Below are positions 25,669 to 38,600 of a stretch of DNA of 64,000 nucleotides, piece after piece (position 1 is the stretch's first letter; the number at the start of each line of letters is the position of its first letter). The DNA lies in assembly GCF_041381155.1 (NCBI RefSeq), contig NC_091134.1:39081338-39145337 (forward strand), in the 5' to 3' direction. The stretch comes from Argopecten irradians (taxonomy: Eukaryota > Mollusca > Bivalvia > Pectinida > Pectinidae). The notes beneath the pieces were generated by a model that was given only the letters and a program-made list of their open reading frames with translations, had not been told where the DNA came from and did not search any database. Both the position numbers and the translations under genes were made by a program.

Positions 25669-28600
25669 ATGGCTGAAGTTGGAGGTACGTACATGTCGTT
25701 CCATTAGTTACTATACTACTACGAAATTTTGAACATTTGGTATATTACAACTTTTAACGTTTTCACGCTCTTCTTAATGCATTTTATCTAAATGTAATCG
25801 TGTATAAACTAAATATTAACAAAATTAATCAATTAAGTTAGTTTAGATTCATTGTAATTAATATAGTAAGAATAAATAAATATTTACAAAATAATGAAAA
25901 CTATAATCCCAACAGTAAAACTATAATGTACAATACTACAGCACAAAAGTCTACACTATAATTATCGCAATTCATTATCGAGATATTGTATATATATTTT
26001 TATTGCACAAATAAAACTGGTTTTTTTTTCTTTTGAATAATTATACTTATATATAGTATAGTCAACTTCTTTTTCAATACGTTTCTTTCACATATTTTTT
26101 CACAGAGTTTTATAGCTTATAATAGCGTAAAATAAGCACATTTCTACTCGTTATGCAACGTGTTAACATAATGATTAAGTATTGTGTATTTCTAATTCAG
26201 CTGGTATGGGTGCTTTCTGCCCTGAGGGCATGTGTAAAGTTGAAGGGGCGTGCAAGTGTGGAGACTTTTGTAAATGTGGCGACGGATGTCAGTGCTCCAA
26301 CTGCAAAGCTTCATGTAATGTTAACAATATTACTGCATTTAGTTGTTTTTTTTTAGAAATTTCAGTACTTAAACAAATTGCGTTCTCATAAATTAAACAT
26401 TATTTTCTTTAATGAAGATGAAGATTTATTACATATCACGGTTGATTATACGTGTTAAAATTGGAATACTTTCTTAAAGTGAAACTATAACTTTAACGAA
26501 ATAAATTGCCTCGATAAATTTGCTATAATAAGAACACAAAATTCACTCATTTTAGGGTGTATGTATTTTATTTACGAGCCTGCAAACGACTCGAATAGTT
26601 ACAAAGTATTCATGCGAAAAAAGGAAAGGCAAATGATTATCTATCACATGCTTGAGTTGACCTTGTTCTCAAATCTTCTTTAACAGGTGACAGCCTTGTT
26701 TGCTCCGATGAATGCATTTCTGGGAAATGTTGCGGAACAAGTGACTGCAAGTGCAACGGCAAGTGCGCATGCCCAAAGTGCAAGTGTAACTGCGCTTCAG
26801 GTAAGATAATTGATAACTGTTTTTAATGGGGATGGTGATAGTTGAGTAATTTTCCACGATACTGATTTATAAAGATTTGATTTTAACGTATCTATGACAT
26901 GGTTCCACCTTTGTTAAACAAAACAAATTTTTTAGTTATTTTGCACTTATGTCAAGAACACATATAAGATAAAAAAAACTTGTGAAACTAATAAATTTAA
27001 TCTTTTAAAAAACAAAATAAATTTAAATTGTTGAATATTTATTTAGATAAGTATCAAAATATTTAGAACATTTTTCAGAATTTTAGAATGCAATGAAAAA
27101 AAATTAATTAAAATGGAGTTACATCATGTATTTAAACTAAACATTCCTATATAACCATTCGTGAAGGGTAATTTCGAGCGTACTATCATAGATACATGCA
27201 GTGAAATGAGATTCATGATGCTTCAATTACGAAATTCTCCAACATCTTAAATGACTCTGGTATGTTTCCAATTAATTGCAATAACCCTTCCTTTCGGTTA
27301 TTTTACATTTGCAAAATTGTGATCATGAAGCATATATGTAAACATGATAAGATAAGTGACAATTTAATTCTACTACCTAAATAACAAAAAAAAACTTTAT
27401 AATTCACTTTTCCATTGAATATAAGATGTTTTATGTGAATCCTATTTGTGATTTTTTTTTATTTTTTTAAGCCGTGTACTGTTCCAAGTGCTCTGACGGC
27501 AAGTGTAGCTGCACTGGTGCCGGATGTTGCAGCAGCAGCTGTAGATGTCCCGGATGTAAAGTCAAGTGTGGATGCTTCCGTAAGTGTGAAACACCCTTAA
27601 CACCATCATACCTACCAACCACTGATTTAATCACACGTTTCGGGATCGTTCGTCTTCTGATGTGTCTATTTGTTTGTCCGTCAGAATTCGTATAATCTCA
27701 ATAAGAAATAGTGGTTAAGGGGCAATTCAAAGATATTTGTGACGCAGATTTTACCACTTCATTCATAAATCCCATCATTCTCTGTCATAACATTTATTTA
27801 CAATTCATTCTTTCATCGTGTAAACATACATTTTCAGCTCAATTGGTATAATTAATCAAATTTATAATTCAGCTGCAAAAGGCGGTTTTTGCCCTGATGG
27901 AAGGTGCAAGATCGGACTTGCATGTGAATGTGGAGACGACTGCGCATGCGGTGACGGATGCCAGTGCTCCGTCTGCAAAGCTGGATGCAAATGTGGAGGT
28001 AATGTCTTAAACTGAATTCGATAAACCATGACTTTTGAAAACAATTTTGATAATGTGTTATTTATTTATAATGTAAATGGTCGAGATAGTTAGATAGGTG
28101 GTTTACAGCCTTTATGAATCAAATTCAAATTTTACTAAATTTTTTTAACAATTTTTTTATTCAATTTCAATTTTATCAACAACACATTACATATACAATA
28201 CATATACATTCAAACTTATACGCATGCAACCATATCCATTCGTATAGAATTAGACAACTAAACATTAGTATAGGGTTGGATATTTTTATATGCCTTTACT
28301 TACTCGCTCACACACATTTATAAAGACAACACATACACAATGGGGGAGGGGGGGAGCTATATTAATTTGCAGACTCCGACTAGGTGGTTCACTGTTCACA
28401 TGGTTAAATAGTTAACAGTTTGAACATGGAGTTTATTTAGCAGCACAAAAAGGTTTCATTTTATATTATATAAGAATTCCGTGTAGTTATGTACATATAT
28501 ATATGTCTCGAATATAGATGCAAGTATATATATATCCTAAGTTTTATTTTGATACAAGTTTATCTCAAGTTTTACTCGTCATTAATGTTATAATTGTTGT

Positions 28601-30538
28601 AGGTTTAAAGAAGAACTGTTTAATCAATAGTAAAATAAGGTTATCTACTATCAAATCAGCATCATGAGAACTGAATTTTGATAGTTCAAAAGAAATTCAC
28701 TTCAATATGGAAATAAGCGAAAACTTCAACACTGGCTAATTATAACGGAGTTTAGTTGAACGTTGGCCAATTCAAATTAGTAAAACAAAACTACATCATA
28801 GAGATATTAAGATCATATGTTAAGTCGGTTTTCAAGATTATTTTGTAGCTCAATGTTGTTATGGTAAGCCTTATGCTTAACTATCATCTGCTTATGAGCT
28901 TTAAGTTCAAATTGTATATGATTTTTTAAACTTATTAAATTGATATCTTTTTCTAAACATTTCATTTTAAACAATTGCTTAATCAATAGTAAAATAAGGT
29001 TATCTACTATCAAGTCTGCATCACAAAAACTGAATTTTCCAAATATAAATTCTTGTTTAATAAAATCAACAAAAATGTTATTAGCATTAAGTATTGCTAT
29101 TTTTACAATGGACTTGTGAAATAGCATACAACGTCCTTAACCTTTTTAACTGCCTGTATACATATTATCAATCCTTTATTTTCCAGGTGCCAATACTGTA
29201 TGCTCGGTGAACTGCCAGTCCGGAAAATGTTGTGGAACTAGTGCTTGTCGTTGCAGATGCAATTCTAATGGTTAGTTTCTACATTTTTTGTGACCCCATA
29301 TTCACATAAAAGCTTAAAATCTGGTGTAATACTTCACTTCTTTCAAGAAGTTTTCTATAACTTACGTTGAAGTTTTGCCAAATTGTTAATATTATTCTCC
29401 TGTGATTTAAGAATACTGTCTTATTTATGCCTTATTTGGGTATGTTTTCAGCCGTTTACTGCTCCAAGTGTCCCGGTGGGAAATGCGGATGTACTGGAGC
29501 CGGATGTTGCACCAGCAAGTGTATGTGCCCCGGATGTAAACCCATCACGGGTAAGTTCAAATAAAATATTTTTCCCTTAAAAATTACTTTTGTCAATATG
29601 CAACAGTTATTGCACTGCAATGATAGGTGATGAAATAGGTGACAAAATACATTTTAAAGCTTTGTTAAGTTTTGATTACTTCAATCAAGAGAAAAGCTAA
29701 TTTAATTCCTATAAACGCTGATTGGTGACATTATCAATTCAACTCTAATGTTGTCTGGAAGTTTGTGTATGTCACTATAGCCTTGGTGATCAATTAAATG
29801 ACGAGATTAGTGTTGTTCTATTAAATTGGGTGGTATTTTCAATATGCAACAGTTATTGCATTGCAATGATAGGTGATAAGATAGGTGACAAAATACATTT
29901 TAAAGCTTTGTTAAGTTTGGATTACTTCAATCAAGAGAAGAGTTAATTTAATTTATTGTGTATAACAATATTTTATTTAACAAGCTTAAAAAACATGTTA
30001 TGTTTTGTAAATCAGGCGTGTGCTCTGTGAACTGCATGACTGGCCAATGCTGCGGTAAGCGGTCCTGCCGTTGCAGCGGAAAGTGCGCATGCCCGAGATG
30101 TAGATGCAGCTGCTCATCCAGTAAGTTTCTTTAACAATTATTTGAAGCTATAGTACACAATACTAATTCTCAAAGAATCTGGTGAAATGTTTAATCATGA
30201 AAATAGGTTTTTAACAAACTTCATTCAATAGTTTCGTTTTACCATTCAATATTGTAAAAAAGAAATGTATTCTTGCTATTTTTATTTAATTACTTAAAAT
30301 TACAGATTTCTGTAAATGAATGGTTTACCATTTTTTTATCAACTGCAATGTACATACAAATGAAGGTTTCTTTTTTTTATTTATATTTTTATTAAATTTG
30401 GTAAAAAAAATCTTGCAACATATTCCTTGTTTTAATAATTGTTTTGTTTCTCTCGATACAGGGAGATGTTGCTGTGGTAATGGATGCATGGGACCCAATT
30501 CCTGTAACTGTAATGGCGGTTGTTCCTGTAAACGCTGA
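25669..30538 (+). CDS. MT-D: eight-module metallothionein, 280 aa, 78 Cys
   Basis: Nine exons: 25669-25684, 26201-26314, 26687-26800, 27472-27579, 27873-27998, 29187-29270, 29452-29550, 30016-30120, 30462-30538. Every intron is phase 1, and the sum is 843 nt with one stop. Module order is 3-4-2-3-4-2-4-5: a triple 2-3-4 array missing the first module 2 and the third module 3. The start MAEVG precedes FCPEGMCKVEGACKCG. The first module 3 uses a displaced donor, so a cysteine codon (T|GT) is formed across the junction to exon 4. The middle module 4 is shortened to 7 Cys, as in MT-E. The terminal module is RRCCCGNGCMGPNSCNCNGG, then CSCKR. No promoter, first exon or poly(A) signal was seen between 26800 and 27472, so one gene is favoured over two. 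cDNA is needed to rule out shorter isoforms. Confidence 0.85.
28620..29032. repeat. direct repeats within an MT-D intron
   Basis: A segment TTTAATCAATAGTAAAATAA, then GGTTATCTACTATCAA, at about 28617-28680 recurs at about 28976-29032 with few changes. The 1.19-kb intron also holds a 104-codon minus-strand frame (28813-29127) that overlaps the second repeat and has no recognisable domain. Confidence 0.7.
29597..29955 (+). pseudogene. fossil MT terminal-exon end and 3' UTR inside an MT-D intron
   Basis: From about 29711 to 29836 the intron contains ATAAACGCTGATTGGTG, then TTATCAATTCAACTCTAATG, then GTTTGTGTATGTCACTATA. This matches the last codons and 3' UTR of MT-D itself (about 30527-30657). 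It is flanked by two near-identical direct repeats of about 115 bp (29597-29710 and 29838-29955), each starting ATATGCAACAGTTATTGCA. It lies between modules 2 and 4 of the third array unit, exactly where module 3 is absent. It shows that a terminal exon once ended a gene here, and that unequal exchange extended the gene past it. Confidence 0.75.
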
Positions 30539-30716
30539 TTGGTGCCGTTATCAATTCAACCCTAATGTTGTTTGGAAGTTCGTGTATGTCACTATACCCT
30601 TGGTAGTCGATGATCAGTTAGCTGACGTGATTAGTGTTGTTCTATATAATTTGGTGGTATGGATATCATAACTAAACATATATTGTGTTATGGATTTTAT
30701 TCATATAAATTATACA

Positions 30717-30722
30717 AATAAA
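30717..30722 (+). terminator. MT-D polyadenylation signal
   Basis: AATAAA about 180 bp after the MT-D stop codon, followed by a T-rich, weakly GT-rich stretch. Confidence 0.65.
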
Positions 30723-30779
30723 TTATATTTCATCGCTATTTCCATTCGTTTGTTATGTATCTCCAGGTATGTGTCTTCA

Positions 30780-31720
30780 TATCGAAAAATTGTATTTGAG
30801 TATTTTCAAAGGTATGGTTTGAATCCTTTTGCCAACAAGCAATAGAGCGCAACTTTGAACAAGCTTACTTTTTACTGAGAATATGTATGCACTTCAGATA
30901 CATCTTAAGAAGAAATCTTAGTTTGATCTACAGTGTTTAGGTGGAAACCACGTCGAATACTGAGAGAAAAAATGTTGCAAGTTTAGGACGATTATGAAGG
31001 CAACTGCAATTACATACAATCGATATACATATTGGTTGCATTAAGGGTGTACTCGATATTTGAATTGCAACAATTTCATCACTACAATACAGGTTTGAAA
31101 AATTTGAATGATCGGAGGGCGGCCAAACGGGGCACACACCATACATAGTCCTTTCGAGAATTCCTTATAAAACACAAACAATATGAAACACTAGATGTTT
31201 TGCTAGAAAATTCCATGAGTAAACAGTTGCGTTTCGAAACGAATTTCCTTGAAATCATTTACATAGATATGACACAAAATTATGATACATTTATCACCTA
31301 ATTAAGAAAAATGATGTATAATAAATTAATGACTGACAAAAATAATAATAGACACATCATTATAATAGCAAATCGATACAATGCATGTTTCAAAATGAAA
31401 TACCTTTTGTTTTGCAATGATAAGCGTAAGACGTTCCTTGTAAATGGAGGCACCGTTATAAATTAAAAAGCAGAAATAAACGTGAAAATATTTAAGAAAA
31501 AACAAAATAACTAATAACTTTACAGAAAGTCAATGAATTTCTTTCATTTTCATGTCAAAACTAGAATATCGTTTGTTTGTTGTTGTTTTTTTGGTTTTAT
31601 TTGTATAATTTATCATGCACAGCTCTAAATTCCGAAAAATGATTTTCTGGTATTTAACAACACAATAATTACGCTAATTTAAATCCTCGCTAATAAACCA
31701 TAATTTACAGTTTAAAGCAT
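30780..31720. other. intergenic, no gene seen
   Basis: AT-rich with no supported frame, promoter or repeat identified between the MT-D end and the MITE at 31730. Confidence 0.55.
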
Positions 31721-31729
31721 TTGAGTTAA

Positions 31730-32079
31730 AGATGCTCTATCGCTGACGAATGGTATTTTTTCTATAAAAATATGAGCAGACGAATAAGTATTTTTCTTCA
31801 GATACAAAAGGTACTTACTTTACACCATCACCACCACTGAAAAGGTTGAGCTTCTAATTTTGCTTCAAGATTAAAATATCAAAATAATTAATTGTATTCC
31901 GGAAAAAATCTGTGGTACTTTGTCCTACATGGAATGAAGCACTGATTGCGCATGCACCAAAAGCAAAATAAAATATTTGATATTATTTTTGTGTTAATTA
32001 GACACATATATACACAATTAAACACCAATTACTGTTGAAATGATGAGTGTCGTTTATGCTCTGCTGGCGGTAGAGCATG
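31730..32079 (-). mobile_element. TTAA-type MITE, copy 3 (inverted)
   Basis: Begins AGATGCTCTATCGCTGACGA after TTAA (31726-31729) and ends GGCGGTAGAGCATGT. The interior is the reverse complement of copies 1, 2 and 4. Both termini have several substitutions, so it is older than copy 1. Confidence 0.8.
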
Positions 32080-33253
32080 TCTATAATTTGACTGTATATT
32101 TACAGTATCAACATTTGGTTTGTTCATTTTCAAAATTAGCAAAATTCATGTTTTTGATCATTTTCATTTTTAAAGACACATAGAATTAAAAATGGTTTTG
32201 CTAATTTAATAGAAAGTCATAGTACATATTATATTTTAATTTCTACATTTGTTGCCTGGTGATAATTTCCTAACCTATTTATATATGCATGTATATCAAA
32301 TGTTTTAATCTCATCTGTTATAACTACCGCACAGTATTTGTTTGTCACTTTTCAAGGCGGAAAAGCATTGCAATGTAACAGCATATTTAAACGTCTTTCT
32401 ATTTTCGGTAAAATGAATTCATCGGAACAGTTATTTGTTTATTTTTAATTATTATTCAGAAGTTGCTTTACTGAAATATAATTAAGTTTCTGAATAATAA
32501 TTATTGCTTTAAGCAATTGACATTCCGTTAAACTGCCAATTAAAAAATAAACACGTTAATTATTCCTTAAAATGTCCTTAATGTTTCTCTTTTAACTTTA
32601 ATCACATATTTAACAATTTTTTCGTTGTCTGTATGCAAAATTAAGCTTTCTGGTTTTTTCTTTCATACCTATACCTTCTTTATTCAAGCGAAAACCATTA
32701 TGTTTCATATGGAATTCGTAATCATGGGATCATAAGGGTTTTTAAAAATCTTATAACTAGAGTACATATTCACAATCCATTTTTTCGAATTTCATTCTTT
32801 GTGATTTTTTTGTGCAGTACTATATTCTTTATTTCTGTTCACACTATGTATATATGATGATTACATAAATTAAATATCTTTAAAAAATACATGTATTTTT
32901 CCAAACAATTTATGCTTAGATTTCCATTGATGGCATATAAGATAATGATAAAAAGTAAAACAAGATTGTCAGCAATAGAGAGCCTTATATGTTTTAAAGA
33001 ATGCTATACATGCCTTCAGAGGTGACAAAATTCTAACAGCTATGAATAAGAAATTCACCTCTTAATTTCCACTACGGCAAATTAAGTAGACACTTACTTA
33101 TTGTCTGGATCATTCTTCTACAAACAATATTTCTTTCATTGTAAAATAAACAATAATAATGATATTTTTGTTAGCCTGCATACTGTGATAGAAGTAGCAT
33201 CAACAGATATTTTACGTATCAAATTTTGACCTAGGTTTTGAGCACACGTCTTT

Positions 33254-33296
33254 TGCACACGACCCTATGCGGATCTAAATATTCAGGATTGCACAC
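33254..33296 (+). promoter_or_regulatory. far-distal MRE module upstream of MT-E
   Basis: TGCACACGACC at 33254 and TGCACACGACT at 33290, preceded by GCACACGTC and followed by TTCGTGTGTATCA. The same string of sites recurs at 34561-34630, so the two modules are duplicates. No TATA box with a following MT first exon was found. Confidence 0.6.
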
Positions 33297-33739
33297 GACT
33301 CGTAGTTCGTGTGTATCATTTGATTACACAATCCTATATTATCCATTTGTGTTTTTGTTGATAATTCTACATAAAAACAAGATCAAAGAAATCATAATTT
33401 GAGTTACAAAAGTATTTGGTGCATATGCAAACTTTAATTCCATCTCCATTTATAACATTATTTATAGCACATGGCATTATTTGTTTACTTATTCAATAGT
33501 ATATTGAAAAGAAAGGGCTGGCATATATATAGAGCATGAAACGATTATTATCGTATTAGTATTGAAAGCAATACGTTGAGACGCAGTAACCTCTTTATCC
33601 ATGTTTTTATTATATAGTGAATGTGTTGACGTGTTTACAAAAACTGTAAATATAAATGCTTACAGTACTCAGAGCTCCCTATTTTACACAGGTTAACCAA
33701 ACGATCAAAGTTGAGTAAGTATCAATCATGCAATACCGC

Positions 33740-33880
33740 CTTTTGTCAACGGACCACGTGTCAAAATCGTCCACCGATGACGAACTTACGTTCAGTGAAC
33801 GAGGGTTCCTCTGTGTGTTTGACTTGGTACGTCCTCAAATGAGTCTGACTGTTAATGAACGTAAACAAAAAAGGAACTAA
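33740..33880 (+). mobile_element. diverged SINE 3' part
   Basis: GGTACGTCCTCAAATGAGTC, then TGACTGTTAATGAACGTAAA at 33824-33870 corresponds to the 3' domain of the SINE at 44648-44867 (GGCACGTCCTTAAATGACCC, then GGCTGTTAATAGGACG). The tRNA head is not clear upstream. Confidence 0.55.
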
Positions 33881-34560
33881 TAAAACCAGTTAAATCGATA
33901 ACCCTAAGTGTATATCATTGTACATGTCTTTTCAATGATGTTATTTCGGCTTAAAATATCAATAATGTGAAACTTCTAATAAAATAGAAGTGCTACAAAA
34001 AACCATGTATTATTGCGCAAATAAATTCGTCATTGTTTGTAGTTTAGTTATGCTTATTTTTTTCTTCTTTTCTATTCTGTTTGTTGTTTGCAATTGTTTA
34101 TTCTATTAATGCCTAATGACATATAAAACAAGATTGTCGTATATAGTTATTTTTATTTTATTCTTACGACGTTGTAACATGGGAAGTAATTGTAGTTGTA
34201 AATGGATAAGAGAATCTGGCTATGTTTAATGAAGATTTGAAGAAAATTAACTAGCGTTTGTGCATTACCTACTAATGATTAACATTATAAGAAGAATTAA
34301 GTTGTTAGCTATTCCTAACTATAGGATGTTCTGTCAATACAAAAGCAAATAAACAATGTTATGTATACCTATTATTTTAACAGTAATAATTCAATTGATA
34401 ACAGCTAGTTATAAATCCTTGATAACAGTTATGAGTATTGTCTGTAGACCAGATACAGCAGTAAAACTGGACCAAATAGAACCATTATGTTTACATTGGG
34501 TTTTTTTTCTGGGTTATTATGTGTTACAAGAAAGCGAATCACATTTTCACCCACGTTTTG

Positions 34561-34630
34561 TGCACACGTCTTAATTCGCCTTCCATTTGCACACGGCCCT
34601 ACGTAAATCTGTTAAATCATCATTGCACAC
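34561..34630 (+). promoter_or_regulatory. distal MRE module upstream of MT-E
   Basis: Cores start at 34561 (TGCACACGTC), 34588 (TGCACACGGCCC) and 34624 (TGCACAC), followed by TTATGTGTGTCACATGATTA, closely matching the order at 33.25 kb. It lies about 1.1 kb before the MT-E start and probably derives from a promoter duplication. Confidence 0.6.
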
Positions 34631-35425
34631 TACCCTTAGCTTATGTGTGTCACATGATTATCACACATACTAAACGCAATTATATAATAAACTTATTTTT
34701 CGTATACATTAAAATAAATAGATATATGTAATAAAATTTACATTATTGAAATTCAAAAGCGAAACTCCTAACAATTAATCAAATTGAAAACTAAATTGCT
34801 TTTCAGTCATAGACAATATGTAGATCATGTAACTTTTGCTATTTTCAGAAAAATACAAGCACAAAAACATATATTGATTTTGAAATTCATAAAAAGAGTC
34901 AATGAATTTGTATCAATTTGAAGGCAATAAAAGTTGAGGCAAATATGTCAACCGAATACGTTTATCTAGAATCATAATTGTTTTTAAGAAGTTAAAATTT
35001 AATGTCGATTCACGAATGAAAATATATGATTATTCAATTATTTATTAGAATTCTTAAAATCTTGAAAGAATAGATCTCAATTATGAGGTCACCTGATTGC
35101 GATTATTTATTAAAACAAAATAACTATGAAAACAACAATGAGTTTAAGTAACTATTCACAACATTTGGTACTTCAATAAACATGTCTACGTTATGTATTC
35201 CTAAAATGTAAAAGACTACACATTTAACAAATATTGTTTAATAATAAATATGCTTAGCAACTATACATGGCCCAATTAGTAGCATTGACCGATATTGAAG
35301 AGTTTTCGATTCACATAATACGGGGAAGCACCGCCCTCACTGACTATTTAATGGATGTATCTCTTAGCAATAAAAGTATGTGACACTATCAATGTTAATC
35401 GTGCTGGTTTCTCAATCCCTCCAGT

Positions 35426-35553
35426 TGCACACGGTCCTATGTTTCTCAAATTGACCTTCCTGTATGTTTTGCACGAAGCACACATTGCCCACGTCCACCA
35501 TCTAGATACAAAAGATGGACATTTGCACACGTATTTTCACATTTCCTATAAAA
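35426..35553 (+). promoter_or_regulatory. MT-E promoter: MREs and TATA box
   Basis: MRE cores at 35426 (TGCACACGG), 35486 (TGCCCAC, weaker) and 35524 (TGCACACG), then TATAAAAGG at 35547. The start codon follows about 90 bp later. Layout and 5' UTR resemble MT-D. Confidence 0.8.
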
Positions 35554-35641
35554 GGAACACCACGCGACGTTTAGGTATATTCTGAAGTTGTGGTAAAGCA
35601 GACGTTCCAAGAAGATTCAAAAAGACTTCATAGACTCCAAT

Positions 35642-38600
35642 ATGTCTGAAACCGAAGGTATGTTGTCCATTTACTTATATCTAATTGCTACCACCATAAA
35701 ATACACTCAAAATTTAGAGTCATTAAATAAATTAAACCTTTGTTTTGTTCATTATCTATATATAATGTGAACAAATACATGTTTTACTAAACTTAACAAA
35801 TAAGTATTTGTATTGTTGCAGTATTGACTGATTATTTCAGAACGAAACTGCTTAAACTAATGCCGATAAAAATGTTGTTTATAATTTATCTTTATATATA
35901 TATGTATATATTCTATTTGTTTTTATTTTGTTCTGTGGGTTTTTTTGTTTGTTTGTTTTTTTTTGTTTTTTTTGGGGGGGGGGGTCTTTCTTTCTTTTTT
36001 GTGTGTGTGTGTTTTTTTTGGGGTTTTTTTTTTGTTGGTTTTTTTTCTTACTGTGTTTTTTTTTATTGCTGTAATGTTTGTGAATTATTTGACACTTATT
36101 TAAGAATGCTTGATTCAAAATAACATATAGCAAATACATTAATCCCATAACTACTCATCCATATACATATATACATAATTTTGTGAAAAAAGACCGGTTT
36201 AAAGTAAAAGAAAATATTACTTGCAGAAGCTAGAATTCCTCTTTAACTACATGTACAAACGATTTATACGGCAATTTTTTCTGTAGCTGTGTTGTGTGCC
36301 AAGTGTACCGACGGAGAGTGTGACTGTTCTGGTGACGATTGTTGTAGCGGCAACTGTAGATGTTCTGGATGCAAGGTTAAATGTCCACCCTTCTGTAAGT
36401 ATCTGCATATGTTAATAACGCTATAACAGAAATGTATAGAAAGAGATCCCATTAAAACAAATGCTTCATATTACCCTTTGTAATTTATATTTCAATACAA
36501 GACATGAAAACATCTTTAAAAGATAGGACTTTTTTTGTTATTTTCATTTCAGCTGGAAAGGGCGCTACTTGCCCTGACGGCATCTGTTCGGTCGGACAGA
36601 AGTGTCAGTGTAGGGACTCCTGCGCGTGCGGTGACAATTGTCAGTGCCCTAACTGTAAGGCAGGATGCAAATGCGCAGGTAATCATTACGCCTTTTTTCA
36701 AAACTGAAACTTCGGTGAATTTTAACGACACACGATTATTTTTGATACAATGATTTCCGACTACGAACGCAAAAATGATACAACTTTAAATAGGTCCTTC
36801 ACAAAAAATGAAAAATTAATTGAAAACTTACTATATACTGATAACTTAATTCTCGGTTTCACAGTTTATAGTATTACTTTGAGTAATAACAGTGCTAAGG
36901 TGATTGGTCTTAGTCAAGTAAAATATTTCGATTAATTCGTTGATAAAAAGATTATTCATTCAATTTTATCTATGTGTTAAAACTGTTTGCATTATTTATC
37001 AGGCGCTAACTTTGTGTGCTCTGAAGAATGCATGTCTGGAAAATGTTGCGGAACCAGCGACTGTCAGTGCAACGGCAAGTGCGCATGCCCAAAGTGTAAC
37101 TGCGCTTCAGGTAACGGCAAAGATTATTGTTTTTTTTTTTTTTAAATATCCTGACACAGATTTGACTTTGTTAAAAACCTCATCGCAATTGTTTCTGTAA
37201 GTTATGATAAGTTCTATAATTCCCTTTTATGTTTAAATAATGCGTGTTTCCACGACTTCTCTCATTGACAAATCTCCGTGTTTTAAACAGGATTTTTTAA
37301 CATAATACACACAAAAAAACCAGAAAATAGAAAAGCAACATTTGGTAACACATAAGCTTTGGTGTTTGATTTGGATTGAAACAAAGAGTAAAGCTGTAAA
37401 ATGTGTTTTATTTTATGAAACAGTTGTGTATTGTGCCAAGTGTCCACGTGGTAGGTGCGGATGTACCGGATCCGGATGTTGTTCCAGCAGCTGTAGATGC
37501 CCCGGATGTAAGGTTGACTGTGGATGCTTCCGTAAGTTTGTTGCAATTGTAACGGCATCTAACCAACTTAGAGGGCATGATTTGATGTCACTAGTGAGAT
37601 GTAGCATTTAACATAGCGAACATCATTTCATTCAAGTCTATGGTGGTAGAAGACATTAAGAAGTGAATATGATTAATTTCAAATTTGTCAGTAAATAAAT
37701 CTTTACTTAATTAGGTAATAAATGACTAGTTCCACAAGAAATTGTAAGGAAGTGTGGTACTAGATTAATTTTAACAATATTCTAAATATTATGTGCTAAT
37801 AAGGTATATCTAGTGGTTTAATACTTACTAAAACAACGTGCAGAATTAATCTGCCACCTGCATATAAGATAAGAAGTAGACAACACGATGATAACATACC
37901 CGTTACATGTGTAAATGTCCGTCGTATACGTGTTGAATATTTTAATTTTAAGTTAATGCATTTCAATAATATTTTCTAATTCAGCGGCGAAAGGTGGTTC
38001 ATGCCCCGATGGGAAGTGCAAGGTCGGACTTGCATGTGATTGTGGAGACGACTGCGCATGTGACGACGGATGTCAATGCTCCGTCTGCAAAGCTGGATGC
38101 AAATGTGGAGGTAATTCTGAAGTTGTTTTACTTTCAGATGTTTCTAATTACATGTATTTTATAACGTAGCAATACCTCTGATTTGAAAACATTTCTAGAA
38201 ATTAACAAAACTTGTATGTGTACTACAAATTACACAAAAGTATTCGCAAATTCAACTTTGCATTGCACTATTTCCTAAAGTAGATATACATATAATATGT
38301 TGTTCTGATTTTGACCTCATCCTCTATTTGCCAGGCACCAACAGTGTCTGCTCCGCTAACTGCAATGCAGGAAAATGTTGTGGAACAAGCGCATGTCGTT
38401 GCAAATGCAATTCTGATGGTGAGTGATTTGATTACGGAAAGGGGATTTTAAATAGAACAATAGTAATTAAATCTTAACTTTTATTAAAATAACATTGAAA
38501 TTTGTACAACCTTATTCTCGAGTTTCTCCATTATTTCATTGATTATTTTAAATAGATGATACGTCACTACGTATGTCTTATTTTGGGTTTTTAACAGTTG

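Noticed and set aside
28813-29127. 104-codon minus-strand gene inside an MT-D intron
   Set aside because: No recognisable domain, overlaps a direct repeat, and composition follows the AT-rich background.
25669-30538. Splitting MT-D into two genes at about 27 kb
   Set aside because: No first exon, TATA/MRE promoter or terminal module lies between 26800 and 27472, and splice phases run through; a single gene fits better, pending cDNA.
35824-36148. Two ~90-codon frames on opposite strands in MT-E intron 1
   Set aside because: Both are translations of a T/G low-complexity tract (poly-Phe/Gly/Cys and poly-Lys/Pro).
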